From Cytomitobacter sp965233735 (GTDB lineage: Bacteria; Pseudomonadota; Alphaproteobacteria; CAJXXZ01; 1604HC), in contig OZ247501.1 of the NCBI GenBank assembly GCA_965233735.1, positions 496,001 through 560,000 on the forward strand: a stretch of DNA of 64,000 bases, in the 5' to 3' direction. The notes beneath the pieces were generated by a model. The model ran no database searches. It was not told the origin of the DNA and worked only from the letters and a program-made list of their open reading frames with translations. Position numbers and translations under genes: made by a program. This document shows, one piece after another, positions 9,013 to 18,656 of this stretch (its first letter is position 1; every line of letters begins with the position of its first letter).

Positions 9013-10019
9013 AAATTTTATATATAATTTTATCTTTATTTTTATGCGGATGTGAAAAAGACAGCGCTATGTGGAGTAAAGTTGAAGAAAAGCTTTTTGT
9101 TTTGAAGTTTTTTAAAACAAACATTAACTTGGAAGAGAAAAGATTTATTCCTAAGATTAATTTCAAGGAAATTTCCCAAGTTCACAAAAATTATGTCTAT
9201 GATTATGACAGAGGTTTTTTATCAAGCAAATCATGGAAAACAAAAATCAGGTTGTTTAAAAGAGTATGTATATTTGAATGTGGGCCTTTTGTAATTTTAG
9301 GAGATGCTTATTCTAGGTTTCTTGTTTTGCAAAAAAATGATGGTAAAATTGTTTTTGAGGGAGATTGTCAAAACCTTCTTGATAAAGCCCTATATTTAAA
9401 TAATAAATTAATAATTTGTGATACCACTGGAAACATTTCCTGCTTTAACAATAAATTTGAATTGATGTGGTCAAAAAAAAGAGATTCAGATTTTGGAATG
9501 AGCAATTGCTGCAATTTTATGAATGGAAATTTGATTTCACTTTCTTTTGATGGAAATATTTCTGCAATTAACATTTTGAATGGAGAAAGTATTTGGCTTC
9601 ATATGTTGTCTGAAAAAGTAAGTTCTTTTGATGTTATTAATAATGAAAATAATATTGTATTAAGAATAAATAATAGGCTTATTATACTAAATAAAAATGG
9701 ACAAATAATTTATGAAAAAAGATTAAAAGGTCTAAAACAAGCTCTATTTGATAAGAGTAGATTTATTTATTTGGTTGTGGGAGATGAAGTTTTGGTTACA
9801 GATATAAGCAATATTCAAAATGGAAAGTTTATAAAGAAATACAATTCAAATGATGAGTTTTATTTTATTCTAAGAAAAACTTTATTCTCTTTATCATTTA
9901 ATGGAAAACTTAGCGTGTATCATCAATATAAGGAAGTTATTTCTAAGTTAGGAAATGTTCATTATTATAATGTTTTTCACAATTATGCTCGTGGTCCCAG
10001 AAAGAACATATGGCTATGA
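9009..10019 (+). CDS. bamB: Outer membrane assembly lipoprotein BamB
   Basis: A 336-residue lipoprotein. The signal peptide MKILYIILSLFLCGC has the lipobox LCGC, with Cys15 as the lipidated residue. The mature part is built of PQQ-type beta-propeller blades: NKLIICDTTGNISCFN, GNLISLSFDGNISAIN with NGESIWLH, and VVLRINNRLIILNKNGQ-like blocks. BamB is the propeller subunit of the BAM complex and binds BamA. It overlaps the yfgM-like gene by 4 nt and precedes der by 42 nt, the canonical order yfgM-bamB-der. Confidence 0.85.
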   Translation: MKILYIILSLFLCGCEKDSAMWSKVEEKLFVLKFFKTNINLEEKRFIPKINFKEISQVHKNYVYDYDRGFLSSKSWKTKIRLFKRVCIFECGPFVILGDAYSRFLVLQKNDGKIVFEGDCQNLLDKALYLNNKLIICDTTGNISCFNNKFELMWSKKRDSDFGMSNCCNFMNGNLISLSFDGNISAINILNGESIWLHMLSEKVSSFDVINNENNIVLRINNRLIILNKNGQIIYEKRLKGLKQALFDKSRFIYLVVGDEVLVTDISNIQNGKFIKKYNSNDEFYFILRKTLFSLSFNGKLSVYHQYKEVISKLGNVHYYNVFHNYARGPRKNIWL

Positions 10020-10061
10020 AATTTTCATCAATTAAGTTTAATAAAGAAAGAGAAATTTTAA

Positions 10062-11324
10062 ATGAAAGTTTTTGATCCTATACCAAATGTTGTTTTATTG
10101 GGAGAAACAAACGTAGGTAAGTCCTCTTTGTTTAATAAAATAGTTGGAGAAAGAGTTTCTTTAGTTGGTGATGTTAGAGATTTGACAAGGGATGTGATTG
10201 TAAAAACAGCTATTAGTGGAAATTTCAACTTAGTTGATTTGCCTGGTATTAATAAAATAGAAGAGATAAATCATTATTTAGATAAGCTTCCTAGTGTTAA
10301 TGCTTTTATTATTATGATTGATAATTTAGGTTGGAGAGATAGAAGCGAGAGATTTCTTCAGTTCGCAATGAGATCAGGAAAAAGAGTTATTGTTGTAGTT
10401 AACAAATCAGATTTGCCTTGCAAAATTAGTAAGAAAAATAATTTAGAAGTGCGAAATATATCTGTTATTAGGAACCATGGAGTTAATGAATTAATAGGTT
10501 ATCTTTCTAGCTGGTTTGAAGATTATAATGTCAAAAAAACAACTTCGTGGGGATTTGTGGGGAGATCTAATGTAGGAAAGTCTACATTGTTAAATAAATT
10601 GTTAGGAACTGATAGGTTTGTTGTTAAAGATGAAATTGGAACAACTCAGGAATCAAATGAAATTACTGTAGAAGTTAAAAATAGAATATTTAGAATGGTA
10701 GACACTCCTGGGTATAGAAAAAACAATGACATTAGTGAATTAGAAAAAGCCAGTCAGTATAGATTATTGGAATCTTTGAATGATAAAGTTGATAATTTTG
10801 TTGTATTAATAGACATTACTCAAGGAATCAACAAAGTAGATTTGATGTTGATGGATAAAGTTTGGTCTGCTGGAAAAGGACTTATAGTTGGAATTGGGAT
10901 GTGGGATCAAGTTAATAATTTGACAGTTCTAGCTAATGCAAAAAAACAATTGAAGATGAGATTTTATGACGTGAATTGTATTGCTCTTTCTGGAGTTACA
11001 GGACATGGAATGAATAATTTATTGCATTGCATGAGTGAGCTTGAGCAGAAAATGAAACAAAAAGTCAAAACGTCTTCTTTGAATAAATATTTTGCAAGTA
11101 TAAAAAATACAGATATGGGAACTGTTCCTGGAATTAAATATATTACTCAATTAGGGATTAATCCACCTACTTTTGGTTTGTTTACTAGTAGAGATATTCC
11201 TCAACCTAGGTTGAGATTTTTAGAAAAAAAACTTGCTGATTCATCTGGATTAAATGGTATACATTTGAATTTAATAGTTAAGCATAAAGGAATTAGAGAT
11301 AGAGAAAAAAACAAAAAGAGGTAA
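10062..11324 (+). CDS. der: Ribosome assembly GTPase Der (EngA), degenerate second G4 motif
   Basis: Der has two GTPase domains in tandem and a KH-like C-terminus, and acts in 50S subunit maturation. Domain 1 shows G1 GETNVGKS, G3 DLPG and G4 NKSD. Domain 2 shows G1 GRSNVGKS, G3 DTPG, but reads GIGMWDQV where NKWD is expected, so the guanine-specific Asn is lost. The C-terminal KH-like region (FTSRDIPQPRLRFLEKKL, HLNLIVKHKG) is present. At 420 residues it is slightly short of the usual 440-490. An AAAGAGA ribosome site lies upstream, in keeping with third position in the operon. Confidence 0.93.
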   Translation: MKVFDPIPNVVLLGETNVGKSSLFNKIVGERVSLVGDVRDLTRDVIVKTAISGNFNLVDLPGINKIEEINHYLDKLPSVNAFIIMIDNLGWRDRSERFLQFAMRSGKRVIVVVNKSDLPCKISKKNNLEVRNISVIRNHGVNELIGYLSSWFEDYNVKKTTSWGFVGRSNVGKSTLLNKLLGTDRFVVKDEIGTTQESNEITVEVKNRIFRMVDTPGYRKNNDISELEKASQYRLLESLNDKVDNFVVLIDITQGINKVDLMLMDKVWSAGKGLIVGIGMWDQVNNLTVLANAKKQLKMRFYDVNCIALSGVTGHGMNNLLHCMSELEQKMKQKVKTSSLNKYFASIKNTDMGTVPGIKYITQLGINPPTFGLFTSRDIPQPRLRFLEKKLADSSGLNGIHLNLIVKHKGIRDREKNKKR

Positions 11325-11412
11325 GGTTTCTTTTATCATTAACACACATCAGATCTATTAAGTTTAGATTTTAATTCACAAAGTTAAAAACAATACAGTT
11401 AATGTTTAATTT

Positions 11413-11439
11413 TTGATATATATATATTTATGTTATTAT
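11413..11439 (+). promoter_or_regulatory. Promoter-like element before the secreted protein gene
   Basis: TTGATA (11413-11418) and TATTAT (11434-11439) with a short 15-nt spacer. The -10 ends 6 nt before the GTG start at 11446. The region is an AT repeat, so the -35 is uncertain. Confidence 0.35.
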
Positions 11440-11445
11440 TAAAAA

Positions 11446-12366
11446 GTGAATAAGTTTATATTAACAATGTGTTGCTTTGTTGGATTTTCAAAAGCAGCTA
11501 GATTGTGTTTGAATGATTTTAATACTTCATTTATACAAGAATTGAGAGATAGCGAAGCAATAACAATTAATCAAATGAAAAATTTGATATATAATAAAGA
11601 TGCACAAGATACTATATCTAATTATTTTAATAATGAATTTATAGAAAGATTAAAGAATTTGCCAGAGTCAGAAGAGTGTTTAAGCTTTATAGAAAATAAT
11701 AAAGAAAATGGATTTGAAGTTTCAGATTTTTTGTTTGGTAATGTTGAAATTGATGATTATAGTAATGTTCCAGTTGCTTTGATAAGTCACATTTCTGATG
11801 AGATTATGAATGTTTTTGAAAATGAATCTATCTTGGTTCTGAAAATAGAGTTACTTTGTTCTTTTATAAGTAGGATTAATTTTTTTGATAGAAAGAATAT
11901 AATTGCTGATAGCGATAGTATCATTCATAACCCGTTTTTTAAAAAAGAGAGAGTATTGCTACAAATATGTGTTTTATTCCAATTACGTAATATTAACATT
12001 ATAACTAAATCTAATATGCAAGAATTGGGAGAATGCTCGCTCAGATCTAGGTTTATTATTAATCATGATACTAAATATGAATATAATGTTTGTCGTGATG
12101 GTATGGAGATTGGTGCAAGAATGAATTTTAAAGATTATCAACAAATTGAAGAATTCTTAGGAGAGCCTAAAACTATTTTACTTGATGAACTAGTAGCAAA
12201 ATTCATGAATGAATATATAAATTTGCCTAATTACAAATCTTTGGTTGAAGAGTGTAAAAATAGTTATAATGTCAAAAGTTTTTTTATGACTTCTCAAATC
12301 AAAGTTGCAGCTGAAATACTAGAGAACAAGATAAAAGAGTTTGAAGCTTCTCAAAACCAATCTTAA
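11446..12366 (+). CDS. Secreted unknown protein, paralogue of the 29086-30519 gene
   Basis: A 306-residue protein starting with GTG. The first ~18 residues (MNKFILTMCCFVGFSKAA) look like a signal peptide. The body is helical and acidic, with no known enzyme motif. It is clearly related to the product of 29086-30519. The shared C-terminal block reads EEFLGEPKT ... FMNEYINLPNY here and EELLGQPKT ... FSNEYINLPNY there, and weaker similarity runs back to ITINQMKNLIYNK versus IEISEMKDILFRS. I know no family for it. It sits at the edge of the ankyrin block, which suggests an exported host-interaction protein; this is inference. Confidence 0.7.
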   Translation: MNKFILTMCCFVGFSKAARLCLNDFNTSFIQELRDSEAITINQMKNLIYNKDAQDTISNYFNNEFIERLKNLPESEECLSFIENNKENGFEVSDFLFGNVEIDDYSNVPVALISHISDEIMNVFENESILVLKIELLCSFISRINFFDRKNIIADSDSIIHNPFFKKERVLLQICVLFQLRNINIITKSNMQELGECSLRSRFIINHDTKYEYNVCRDGMEIGARMNFKDYQQIEEFLGEPKTILLDELVAKFMNEYINLPNYKSLVEECKNSYNVKSFFMTSQIKVAAEILENKIKEFEASQNQS

Positions 12367-12447
12367 AATCTAACAAATTATCTAAGTTTCTTTTTATATA
12401 TTTGATGTAATATTAATAGAAGTATATTAATTATTATATAATCTAGC

Positions 12448-12983
12448 ATGCATAAAATTTTATCAATTTTATGTTTCTTATTTATAAAAAATATCTTTGG
12501 AGCAAGGCTTGAATAAAATTCGAAATCAAAGAAATAATTCTGACAATTAGCGTAAGGTTGTTGATGTCCCGTTGTTAGGCTTGTTGTATAAGAATAACCA
12601 CTCCTACGCCTACATCAACTTGAAATTCTCGATTAATATTGTATAAAGTGATTCAGGAAAATAACACTGAATAAATAGAGCTTGCATTAAAAAATGGAGT
12701 TTTTAAAAACAAAGCTAATATTCATTCTCTACTGAAGTTATCGATTCAATATTATCGCCAATCTATATGCGAAATTCTTCTAAAACATGGAGCGAATGTT
12801 AATATAATAGATAATTTGGAAAATACACTTCTTCATATGGCTATTAAAAAAGGTAATGAAACTATTATTAAGTTTCTTCTAAAACATGGAGCTAATATTA
12901 ATGCAAAAGATAAATATAATAATGAAGCAGTATTTTATGCAACAGATGAATCTATAATAAAACTTCTGCGTCCAATTGATTAA
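12448..12983 (+). pseudogene. Decayed ankyrin-repeat gene
   Basis: The piece 12448-12516 encodes MHKILSILCFLFIKNIFGA, a signal peptide like those of the ankyrin genes downstream, and stops after 22 codons. From 12675 to the TAA at 12981-12983 a second frame is open and encodes about two and a half ankyrin repeats (ICEILLKHGANVN, TLLHMAIKKGNETIIKFLL, KHGANINAKDKYNN) without a suitable start. The ~160 bases between carry stops. This is the skeleton of an ankyrin gene that has lost its middle. Confidence 0.75.
12560..12619. repeat. Inverted repeat in a GC-richer patch inside the ankyrin remnant
   Basis: GTTGATGT (12560-12567) and ACATCAAC (12612-12619) are perfect complements, 44 nt apart. A further partial pairing GCGTA/TACGC lies around 12550 and 12605. 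The patch is visibly richer in G and C than its surroundings and is not part of an open frame. It could be a structured RNA or decayed coding DNA. Confidence 0.25.
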
Positions 12984-13051
12984 ATAGAATCTATAAGAAT
13001 AATTTAGATAAATTATGTGTCAAAAGTTAATTTTATGTCAGAATTATAATT

Positions 13052-14845
13052 ATGAATAAAAATGCAGCAAATTTTATTAGGTGTATAGCTCTTGATATTA
13101 TAGATAAAGCAAATTCGGGTCATCAAGGAATTGTTCTTGGCATGGCAGATGTTATGACAGTTCTGTGGTCTAAGCATTTAAAATTCAAAAAAAATCATGA
13201 TTGCAGAGATAGATTTGTTCTTTCAGCTGGTCATGGATCTGCGTTATTATATTCCACGTTATATTGCATTAATGAGATTGAAAAAGAAGATTTAAATACA
13301 TTTAGGCAAATACATTCTGATTTGCCTGGTCATCCTGAAAAAAGCGATATTATTGAAATGACAACTGGTCCATTAGGGCAGGGAATTGCATGGGCAGTTG
13401 GAATGGCAAAAGCAGAAACTTTTACAAATAAAAATTATTATACTTATGTTGTTGCTAGCGATGGTGATTTAATGGAGGGAATTTCACATGAAGCTTGCTC
13501 TCTTGCTGGCAAATGGAATTTAAATAAATTAATAGTGTTTTGGGATGATAATGAAATTACAATTGATGGGTCAACTCATTTATCTAGAGAAGACCAAATT
13601 CCTTTAACTTTTAAATCTTACAACTGGGATATTATAGAAATTAATGGAAATAATATTGAAGAAATTGATGATGCTATTAATAAAGCAAAAAATAATAAAA
13701 AACCTACTTTGATAAGATGTAAAACTATAATAGGATATGGATCAAATTACGAAAATGATGAACGAATTCATGGAAAAATATTAAACTCAAAAGATGTTGA
13801 AGATTTGAAAAATAAATTCAATATAAATTATGATAATTATGAAGTTCCACTTGAAATAAAGAAATTTTGGGATAAAGTTATTAAAAACAATGAAAGTTAT
13901 TTCGCTAATAAAGAAAATCAAATTAGTGAAAATAAAACTTATGGATACGATGAAAATATTTATCAAAAATTACAAAAAGATATGCCAACTAGGGAAGCTT
14001 CTGGAATTATATTAGAGCATTTATCGGAAAAATATGATGATATTATTTTTGGATCCGCTGATCTAGGTTTATCAACAAATACAAAGGTAAGTGAAAAATA
14101 TATTTCATTTGGAGTTCGTGAGCATGGAATGACAGCTATATCAGGTGGAATGACGTTGTCTGGATTTAAAGCATGTTGCGCAACATTTTTAGCATTTACT
14201 GATTATGCTAGACCTGCTTTGAGGTTAGCAGCTTTAATGCGCGTTCCAATGATTTTTATTGCAACTCATGATTCTATTGCATTAGGAGAAGATGGCCCAA
14301 CTCATCAGCCTATTGAACATTTAGAAAGTTTGAGATTGATTCCAAATTTAAATGTTTTTCGTCCCTCTAATGGATTAGAAACTTTATGGTCTTGGATTGC
14401 AGCATTGAATAGTGATTTTCCATCAGTTTTAGTTTTAAGCAGGCAAAAAATAAAAAATATTAATGTTGATTATAAAAATATTAAACCAGCATATATGATT
14501 CAAGGTGAAAACAATGCAAAAATTACTATAATAGCCACTGGATCAGAAGTGCCATTGGCATGCGAAATTGCAGATGAGTTGAATGATTTGAAACAATCAT
14601 CAAAAGTTATATCAATGATTTCAACAGATTTATTTGAAAAAGAAAGTAGCAAATATAAATCAGAAATATTTAGTTCTGAATATATAATTTGTATTGAAGC
14701 AAGTAACTCAAATATATGGTATAAATATGCTTTTGGAAAAAAATTACTTGTAATTAATATAGAAGAATTTGGACTGTCTGGAAAAGGAAAAGATATAATG
14801 GATCATTTTGGTTTTACAAAAGAAAAAATCCTGGCAAAAATTTAA
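13052..14845 (+). CDS. tkt: Transketolase
   Basis: Thiamine-diphosphate enzyme of the non-oxidative pentose phosphate pathway, moving two-carbon ketol units between sugar phosphates. Seen in the sequence: ANSGHQG near the N-terminus; SAGHGSALLYSTLY; GPLGQGIAWAVGMA; the TPP/metal motif SDGDLMEGISHEA ending in WDDNEITIDG; the pyrimidine domain with FGVREHGMTAISGG, including the catalytic Glu of REH; and the C-terminal domain ending GKGKDIMDHFGF. At 597 residues it is shorter than the usual ~660, mainly through trimmed loops. It lies between decayed ankyrin genes with no operon partner. Confidence 0.95.
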   Translation: MNKNAANFIRCIALDIIDKANSGHQGIVLGMADVMTVLWSKHLKFKKNHDCRDRFVLSAGHGSALLYSTLYCINEIEKEDLNTFRQIHSDLPGHPEKSDIIEMTTGPLGQGIAWAVGMAKAETFTNKNYYTYVVASDGDLMEGISHEACSLAGKWNLNKLIVFWDDNEITIDGSTHLSREDQIPLTFKSYNWDIIEINGNNIEEIDDAINKAKNNKKPTLIRCKTIIGYGSNYENDERIHGKILNSKDVEDLKNKFNINYDNYEVPLEIKKFWDKVIKNNESYFANKENQISENKTYGYDENIYQKLQKDMPTREASGIILEHLSEKYDDIIFGSADLGLSTNTKVSEKYISFGVREHGMTAISGGMTLSGFKACCATFLAFTDYARPALRLAALMRVPMIFIATHDSIALGEDGPTHQPIEHLESLRLIPNLNVFRPSNGLETLWSWIAALNSDFPSVLVLSRQKIKNINVDYKNIKPAYMIQGENNAKITIIATGSEVPLACEIADELNDLKQSSKVISMISTDLFEKESSKYKSEIFSSEYIICIEASNSNIWYKYAFGKKLLVINIEEFGLSGKGKDIMDHFGFTKEKILAKI

Positions 14846-14860
14846 TTTAATTATTTAAGA

Positions 14861-15127
14861 ATGAAGAAAATATATTATCAATAATGACATATGATGTTTG
14901 CCTATAAAGTCTAGTTGCTTAGAGCAAAATGTGCAATTTTTGCAAATAAATCATTATTTGAATTTGTGAATATACAAAATACTTCAAAAATTAAATTTCT
15001 TTTAGATAGTGGAGCTATAGATGTGTAAAATGAAAGAACAGCTCTTCAGGTTGCTAATGCAAATGGGCATCATGATATAGCAGAATTACTTAGTGAGATA
15101 GAAAAATTACATTTAAGTTGGTGCTAA
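14861..15127 (+). pseudogene. Eroded ankyrin-repeat gene, both ends recognisable
   Basis: The stretch begins with a degraded copy of the signal-peptide region found at 15212, 16830 and 18691 (ATGAAGAAAATATTATCA-like, with indels and stops). It ends with an intact copy of the 3' end of the 16830 gene, encoding ANANGHHDIAELLSEIEKL plus HLSWC and a stop. The centre is deleted. The intergenic spacer after it also matches those after the intact genes, so a fourth tandem ankyrin gene once stood here. Confidence 0.8.
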
Positions 15128-15177
15128 TGCATCTTAAGAAAGATTAATAATTTTGTGAAGTTATAGTTGTTTTTAAA

Positions 15178-15205
15178 TTGAATTAAAAGTAAATAATGTT
15201 ATGAT
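15178..15205 (+). promoter_or_regulatory. Promoter of the first tandem ankyrin gene
   Basis: TTGAAT (15178-15183), 16-nt spacer, TATGAT (15200-15205). The -10 ends 6 nt before the ATG at 15212. The same geometry recurs before the next two ankyrin genes with changed hexamers. Confidence 0.5.
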
Positions 15206-15211
15206 GAAGGT

Positions 15212-16744
15212 ATGAAAAAAATATTATCAATAATTACATTATTATGTTTATCTATAGAGTCTAGTGGATTAGGGCAAGATTTTCAAAACATGGAATTGTC
15301 TTCAAGCGCAGAATTATTTAAAGCAATTGATAAAAAAGATATTGGAAAGATTAAATCATTGTTAAAAAATATAGATAATATAGATGCAAAAGACAAAGAT
15401 GGAAACACAGCACTTCATGTTGCTTGTAAAAAAAATGATAAGGGTCTAGTAGAATTACTTTTAGACAAAGGAGCTGATATTGATAAGCAAAATAATTCTG
15501 GAGAAACAGCGCTTCATGCTGCTGCTAAAAGTGGTAATTATAATATGGTAGAGTTTCTTTTAAGTAGCGGAGCTAATATAGATGCAAAGGATGAAAATAC
15601 GTATACAGCGTTTCATCTTGCTGCTTACTATGAGAAAAAAGATATACTAGAATTACTTTTAGACAAAGGAGTTAATATAAATGAAAAAAATTGGGGAGAG
15701 CAAGGACTTACAACGCTTAATTTTGTTGCCAAGCATGGAACAAAAAATATAGCAGAATTACTTCTAAAAAATGGAGCTGATGTAAATGCTAAGGATTACG
15801 CAGGATTCATAGCTCTTCATTATGCAGCTTGCGAGGGAAAAAAAGATATTGCAGAGCTTATTTTAAAAAATGGAGCTGATGTAAATGCTAAGGATAAAAA
15901 TGGAAAAACAGCGCTTCATCTTGCTGTTATTAATGGAAAAAAAGATATGGTAGAGTTTTTTTTAAAAAATGGAGCTGATATGAATGCAAAGGATGAAGAG
16001 GAAGACACACCCCTTGCTTATGCCATTTACCATGGAGCAAAAGATATAACAGAATTACTTTTAGATAAAGGAGCTAATATGGGAGAACGAGTAGAAACAG
16101 AGCTTAGTCTTGCTGTTACTAATGGACAAAAAGATATAGTAGAGTTTCTTTTAAAAAATGGAGCTGATGTAAATACTAAGGATAAAAATGGAAATGCAGC
16201 GCTTCATGATGCAGCTTACTATGGAGAAAAAGATATAGCAGAACTTCTTTTAAAAGAAGGAGCTAATATAGATGAAAAAGATAATAATGAAAACACGCCT
16301 CTTCACTATGCTTCATTAAAAGGTCATCATGATATAGTGGAATTGCTTATAAAAAAAGGAGCTGCTATTGGAGTGACAAATAGAAAAGAACGAAAAGCTA
16401 TTCATGTTGCAGCTTACTGTGGAGAAAAAGATATAGTAGAGCTTCTTTTAAAAAATGGAGCTAATATAAATGAAAAAGGTAAAGGTGAAACGCCACTTCA
16501 CTATGCTGCATCAGAAGGCCGTCATGATGTAGTGGAATTTCTTATAGAAAAAGGAGCTACTATTGACGTGCAAAGTAGTAGCATGAAACGAACAGCTCTT
16601 CATCTTGCTTCATTAGAAGGTCATCATGATATAGTGGAATTTCTTTTAAAAAAAGGAGCTAATATAGAGGCAAAGGATGAAGATGGAAATACTGCTCTTC
16701 AGGTTGCTAATGCAAACAGGCATAGTGATATTGCAAAATTATAG
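15212..16744 (+). CDS. Secreted ankyrin-repeat protein 1
   Basis: A 510-residue protein. An N-terminal signal peptide (MKKILSIITLLCLSIESSG) is followed by about 13 ankyrin repeats of 33 residues with the consensus DGNTALHLA...GHHDIVELLLKKGANI. Such proteins are typical exported effectors of intracellular alphaproteobacteria and bind host proteins. The C-terminus stops at SDIAKL; the tandem paralogue continues with a further 12 residues, so a small deletion has created an early TAG here. It is near-identical in several repeats to the gene at 16830, a sign of duplication and gene conversion. The host target is unknown. Confidence 0.9.
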   Translation: MKKILSIITLLCLSIESSGLGQDFQNMELSSSAELFKAIDKKDIGKIKSLLKNIDNIDAKDKDGNTALHVACKKNDKGLVELLLDKGADIDKQNNSGETALHAAAKSGNYNMVEFLLSSGANIDAKDENTYTAFHLAAYYEKKDILELLLDKGVNINEKNWGEQGLTTLNFVAKHGTKNIAELLLKNGADVNAKDYAGFIALHYAACEGKKDIAELILKNGADVNAKDKNGKTALHLAVINGKKDMVEFFLKNGADMNAKDEEEDTPLAYAIYHGAKDITELLLDKGANMGERVETELSLAVTNGQKDIVEFLLKNGADVNTKDKNGNAALHDAAYYGEKDIAELLLKEGANIDEKDNNENTPLHYASLKGHHDIVELLIKKGAAIGVTNRKERKAIHVAAYCGEKDIVELLLKNGANINEKGKGETPLHYAASEGRHDVVEFLIEKGATIDVQSSSMKRTALHLASLEGHHDIVEFLLKKGANIEAKDEDGNTALQVANANRHSDIAKL

Positions 16745-16761
16745 AGCTAATGCATATTAAA

Positions 16762-16776
16762 AAGATTAATAATCTT
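16762..16776 (+). terminator. AT-rich hairpin after ankyrin gene 1
   Basis: AAGATT-AAT-AATCTT. The same stem with a different loop (GAC) follows ankyrin gene 2, so the hairpin is kept while the loop changes. It has no strong T-run; its role as a terminator is inferred. Confidence 0.3.
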
Positions 16777-16795
16777 GTATTAAATTATAGTTATT

Positions 16796-16823
16796 TTGTG
16801 CTTAAATCAATTAATGTTATATT
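16796..16823 (+). promoter_or_regulatory. Promoter of ankyrin gene 2
   Basis: TTGTGC (16796-16801), 16-nt spacer, TATATT (16818-16823), ending 6 nt before the ATG at 16830. It lies in a duplicated intergenic spacer shared with ankyrin gene 3. Confidence 0.45.
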
Positions 16824-16829
16824 AAAAGT

Positions 16830-18611
16830 ATGAAAAAAATATTATCACTTATAACATTATTATGTTTATCTATAGAATCTAGTGGCTTAGGGCAAAATTT
16901 TCAAAACATGGAATTGTCTTCAAGCGTAGAATTATTTAAAGCAATTGATAAAAGAGATATTGCAAATATTCAATCATTGTTAAAAAATATAGGTAATATA
17001 AATGTAAAAAATAAAGATGGAAACACAGCGCTTCACTATGCTTCATTAGGAGGCAATAAAAATATAGTGGAATGTCTTTTAAAAGGAGGAGTTGCTATTA
17101 ACGTGAAAAATAAAAAAAAACGAACAGCTCTTCAGCTTGCTAATATAAAAAGTCATAGTGAGGTAGTAAAATTGCTTTTAAATTATGGAGCTAATATAGA
17201 AGAAAAGGATAAACGTGGAAGAACATTGCTTCAGGTTTCTGCTAGCAATGGGAAAAAAGATATGGTAAAGCTTTTTTTGGATAATGGAGCTAATATAGAG
17301 GCACAGGATGAAGATGGAAATACAGCTCTTCATTATGCTGCTATGTCAAATAATAGCAATGCATTAGAATTGCTTATAACTAAAGGTTGGCGTGATATTG
17401 ATAAGCAAAATAATTTTGAAGAAACAGCGCTTCATCTTGCTTGTCAATCTTGTTCAAATCATAATGTAATAGAATTGCTTTTAGGTAATGGAGCTAATAT
17501 AGAGGAAAAGAATGCAGATGGAAACACAGCATTTCATATTGCTTGTATAGAAGAGAAAAACTTAGTAGTAGAATTACTTTTAAATTATGGAGCTAATGTA
17601 GATGAAAAAGGTGAAAATGGAAACACAGCTCTTCATAATGCCGTTTACGATGAAAGCGCATATATGGCAGAATTTCTTTTAGGTAATGGAGCTAATATAG
17701 AGGCAAAGGATAAAGATGGAGAGACAGCTCTTCATCTTGCTTCATTAGAAGGGCATCATGATATAGTGGAATTTCTTTTAAAAAAAGGAGCTAATATAGA
17801 GGCAAAGAATGAATATGGAGATACATCTCTTCATCTTGCCACTTGCGATGGAAAAGAAGATGTGGTAGAAGTTCTTTTAAATTATGGAGCTGATATGAAT
17901 GCGAAAGATACGGAGGGAAATAACGCTCTTCATCTGGCTGCTTACAATGGGAGACAAAATATAGTAAATTTGCTTTTAAAAAATGGAGCTAATATAGATG
18001 AAAAAAGTGTTGGAGAAGAATGGAGAACAGCTCTTAATATTGCTGCATTAGAATGCCATAAGAATATAGTGGAATTGCTTTTAGATAAAGGAGCTAATAT
18101 AAATGCAAAGGATAAAGAAGAATGCACAGTTCTTCATGGTGCAGCTAACGAGGGAAAAAAAGATATAGCAGAATTGCTTTTAAATTATGGAGCTAATATA
18201 GATGAAAAAGGTAAGGGTGAAAACACGCCGCTTCACTATGCTTCATTAGAAGGATATAAGAATATAGTGGAATTGCTTATAGAAAAAGGGTCTGCTATTA
18301 ACGTGAAAAATAGGAGGAAACGAACAGCTCTTCATCTTGCTTCATTAAAAGGGCATCATGATATAGTGGAATTTCTTTTAGAAGAAAGATTTGATGCTAA
18401 CCTAAGTAGTGAAAATGGAAATACAGCGCTTCATCTTGCTGCAGAAAATGGGCATAAGAATGTAGTGGAATTGCTTTTAGATAATGGAGTTAATATAGAT
18501 GCAAAGGATGAAGATGGAAATACAGCGCTTCATCTTGCTAATGCAAATGGGCATCATGATATAGCAGAATTACTTAGTGAGATAGAAAAATTACATTTAA
18601 GTTGGTGCTAA
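16830..18611 (+). CDS. Secreted ankyrin-repeat protein 2
   Basis: A 593-residue protein with signal peptide MKKILSLITLLCLSIESSG and about 16 ankyrin repeats (for example LHLASLEGHHDIVEFLLKK). The N-terminal 60 residues and many repeats are nearly identical to ankyrin proteins 1 and 3. The C-terminus, AELLSEIEKLHLSWC, is the fullest version in the cluster and is also preserved in the pseudogene at 14861. Predicted to be exported and to bind host proteins through its repeat surface; the target cannot be read from the sequence. Confidence 0.9.
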   Translation: MKKILSLITLLCLSIESSGLGQNFQNMELSSSVELFKAIDKRDIANIQSLLKNIGNINVKNKDGNTALHYASLGGNKNIVECLLKGGVAINVKNKKKRTALQLANIKSHSEVVKLLLNYGANIEEKDKRGRTLLQVSASNGKKDMVKLFLDNGANIEAQDEDGNTALHYAAMSNNSNALELLITKGWRDIDKQNNFEETALHLACQSCSNHNVIELLLGNGANIEEKNADGNTAFHIACIEEKNLVVELLLNYGANVDEKGENGNTALHNAVYDESAYMAEFLLGNGANIEAKDKDGETALHLASLEGHHDIVEFLLKKGANIEAKNEYGDTSLHLATCDGKEDVVEVLLNYGADMNAKDTEGNNALHLAAYNGRQNIVNLLLKNGANIDEKSVGEEWRTALNIAALECHKNIVELLLDKGANINAKDKEECTVLHGAANEGKKDIAELLLNYGANIDEKGKGENTPLHYASLEGYKNIVELLIEKGSAINVKNRRKRTALHLASLKGHHDIVEFLLEERFDANLSSENGNTALHLAAENGHKNVVELLLDNGVNIDAKDEDGNTALHLANANGHHDIAELLSEIEKLHLSWC

Positions 18612-18622
18612 TGCATTTTGAA

Positions 18623-18637
18623 AAGATTGACAATCTT
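18623..18637 (+). terminator. AT-rich hairpin after ankyrin gene 2
   Basis: AAGATT-GAC-AATCTT, the counterpart of the hairpin at 16762-16776. Terminator function is inferred. Confidence 0.3.
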
Positions 18638-18656
18638 GTATTAAATTATAGTTATT

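Noticed and set aside
16811..16825. TTAA-N7-TTAA, a possible CtrA site, over the promoter of ankyrin gene 2
   Set aside because: The exact pattern is not kept at the sister genes at 15212 and 18691, and such matches are expected by chance in DNA this AT-rich.
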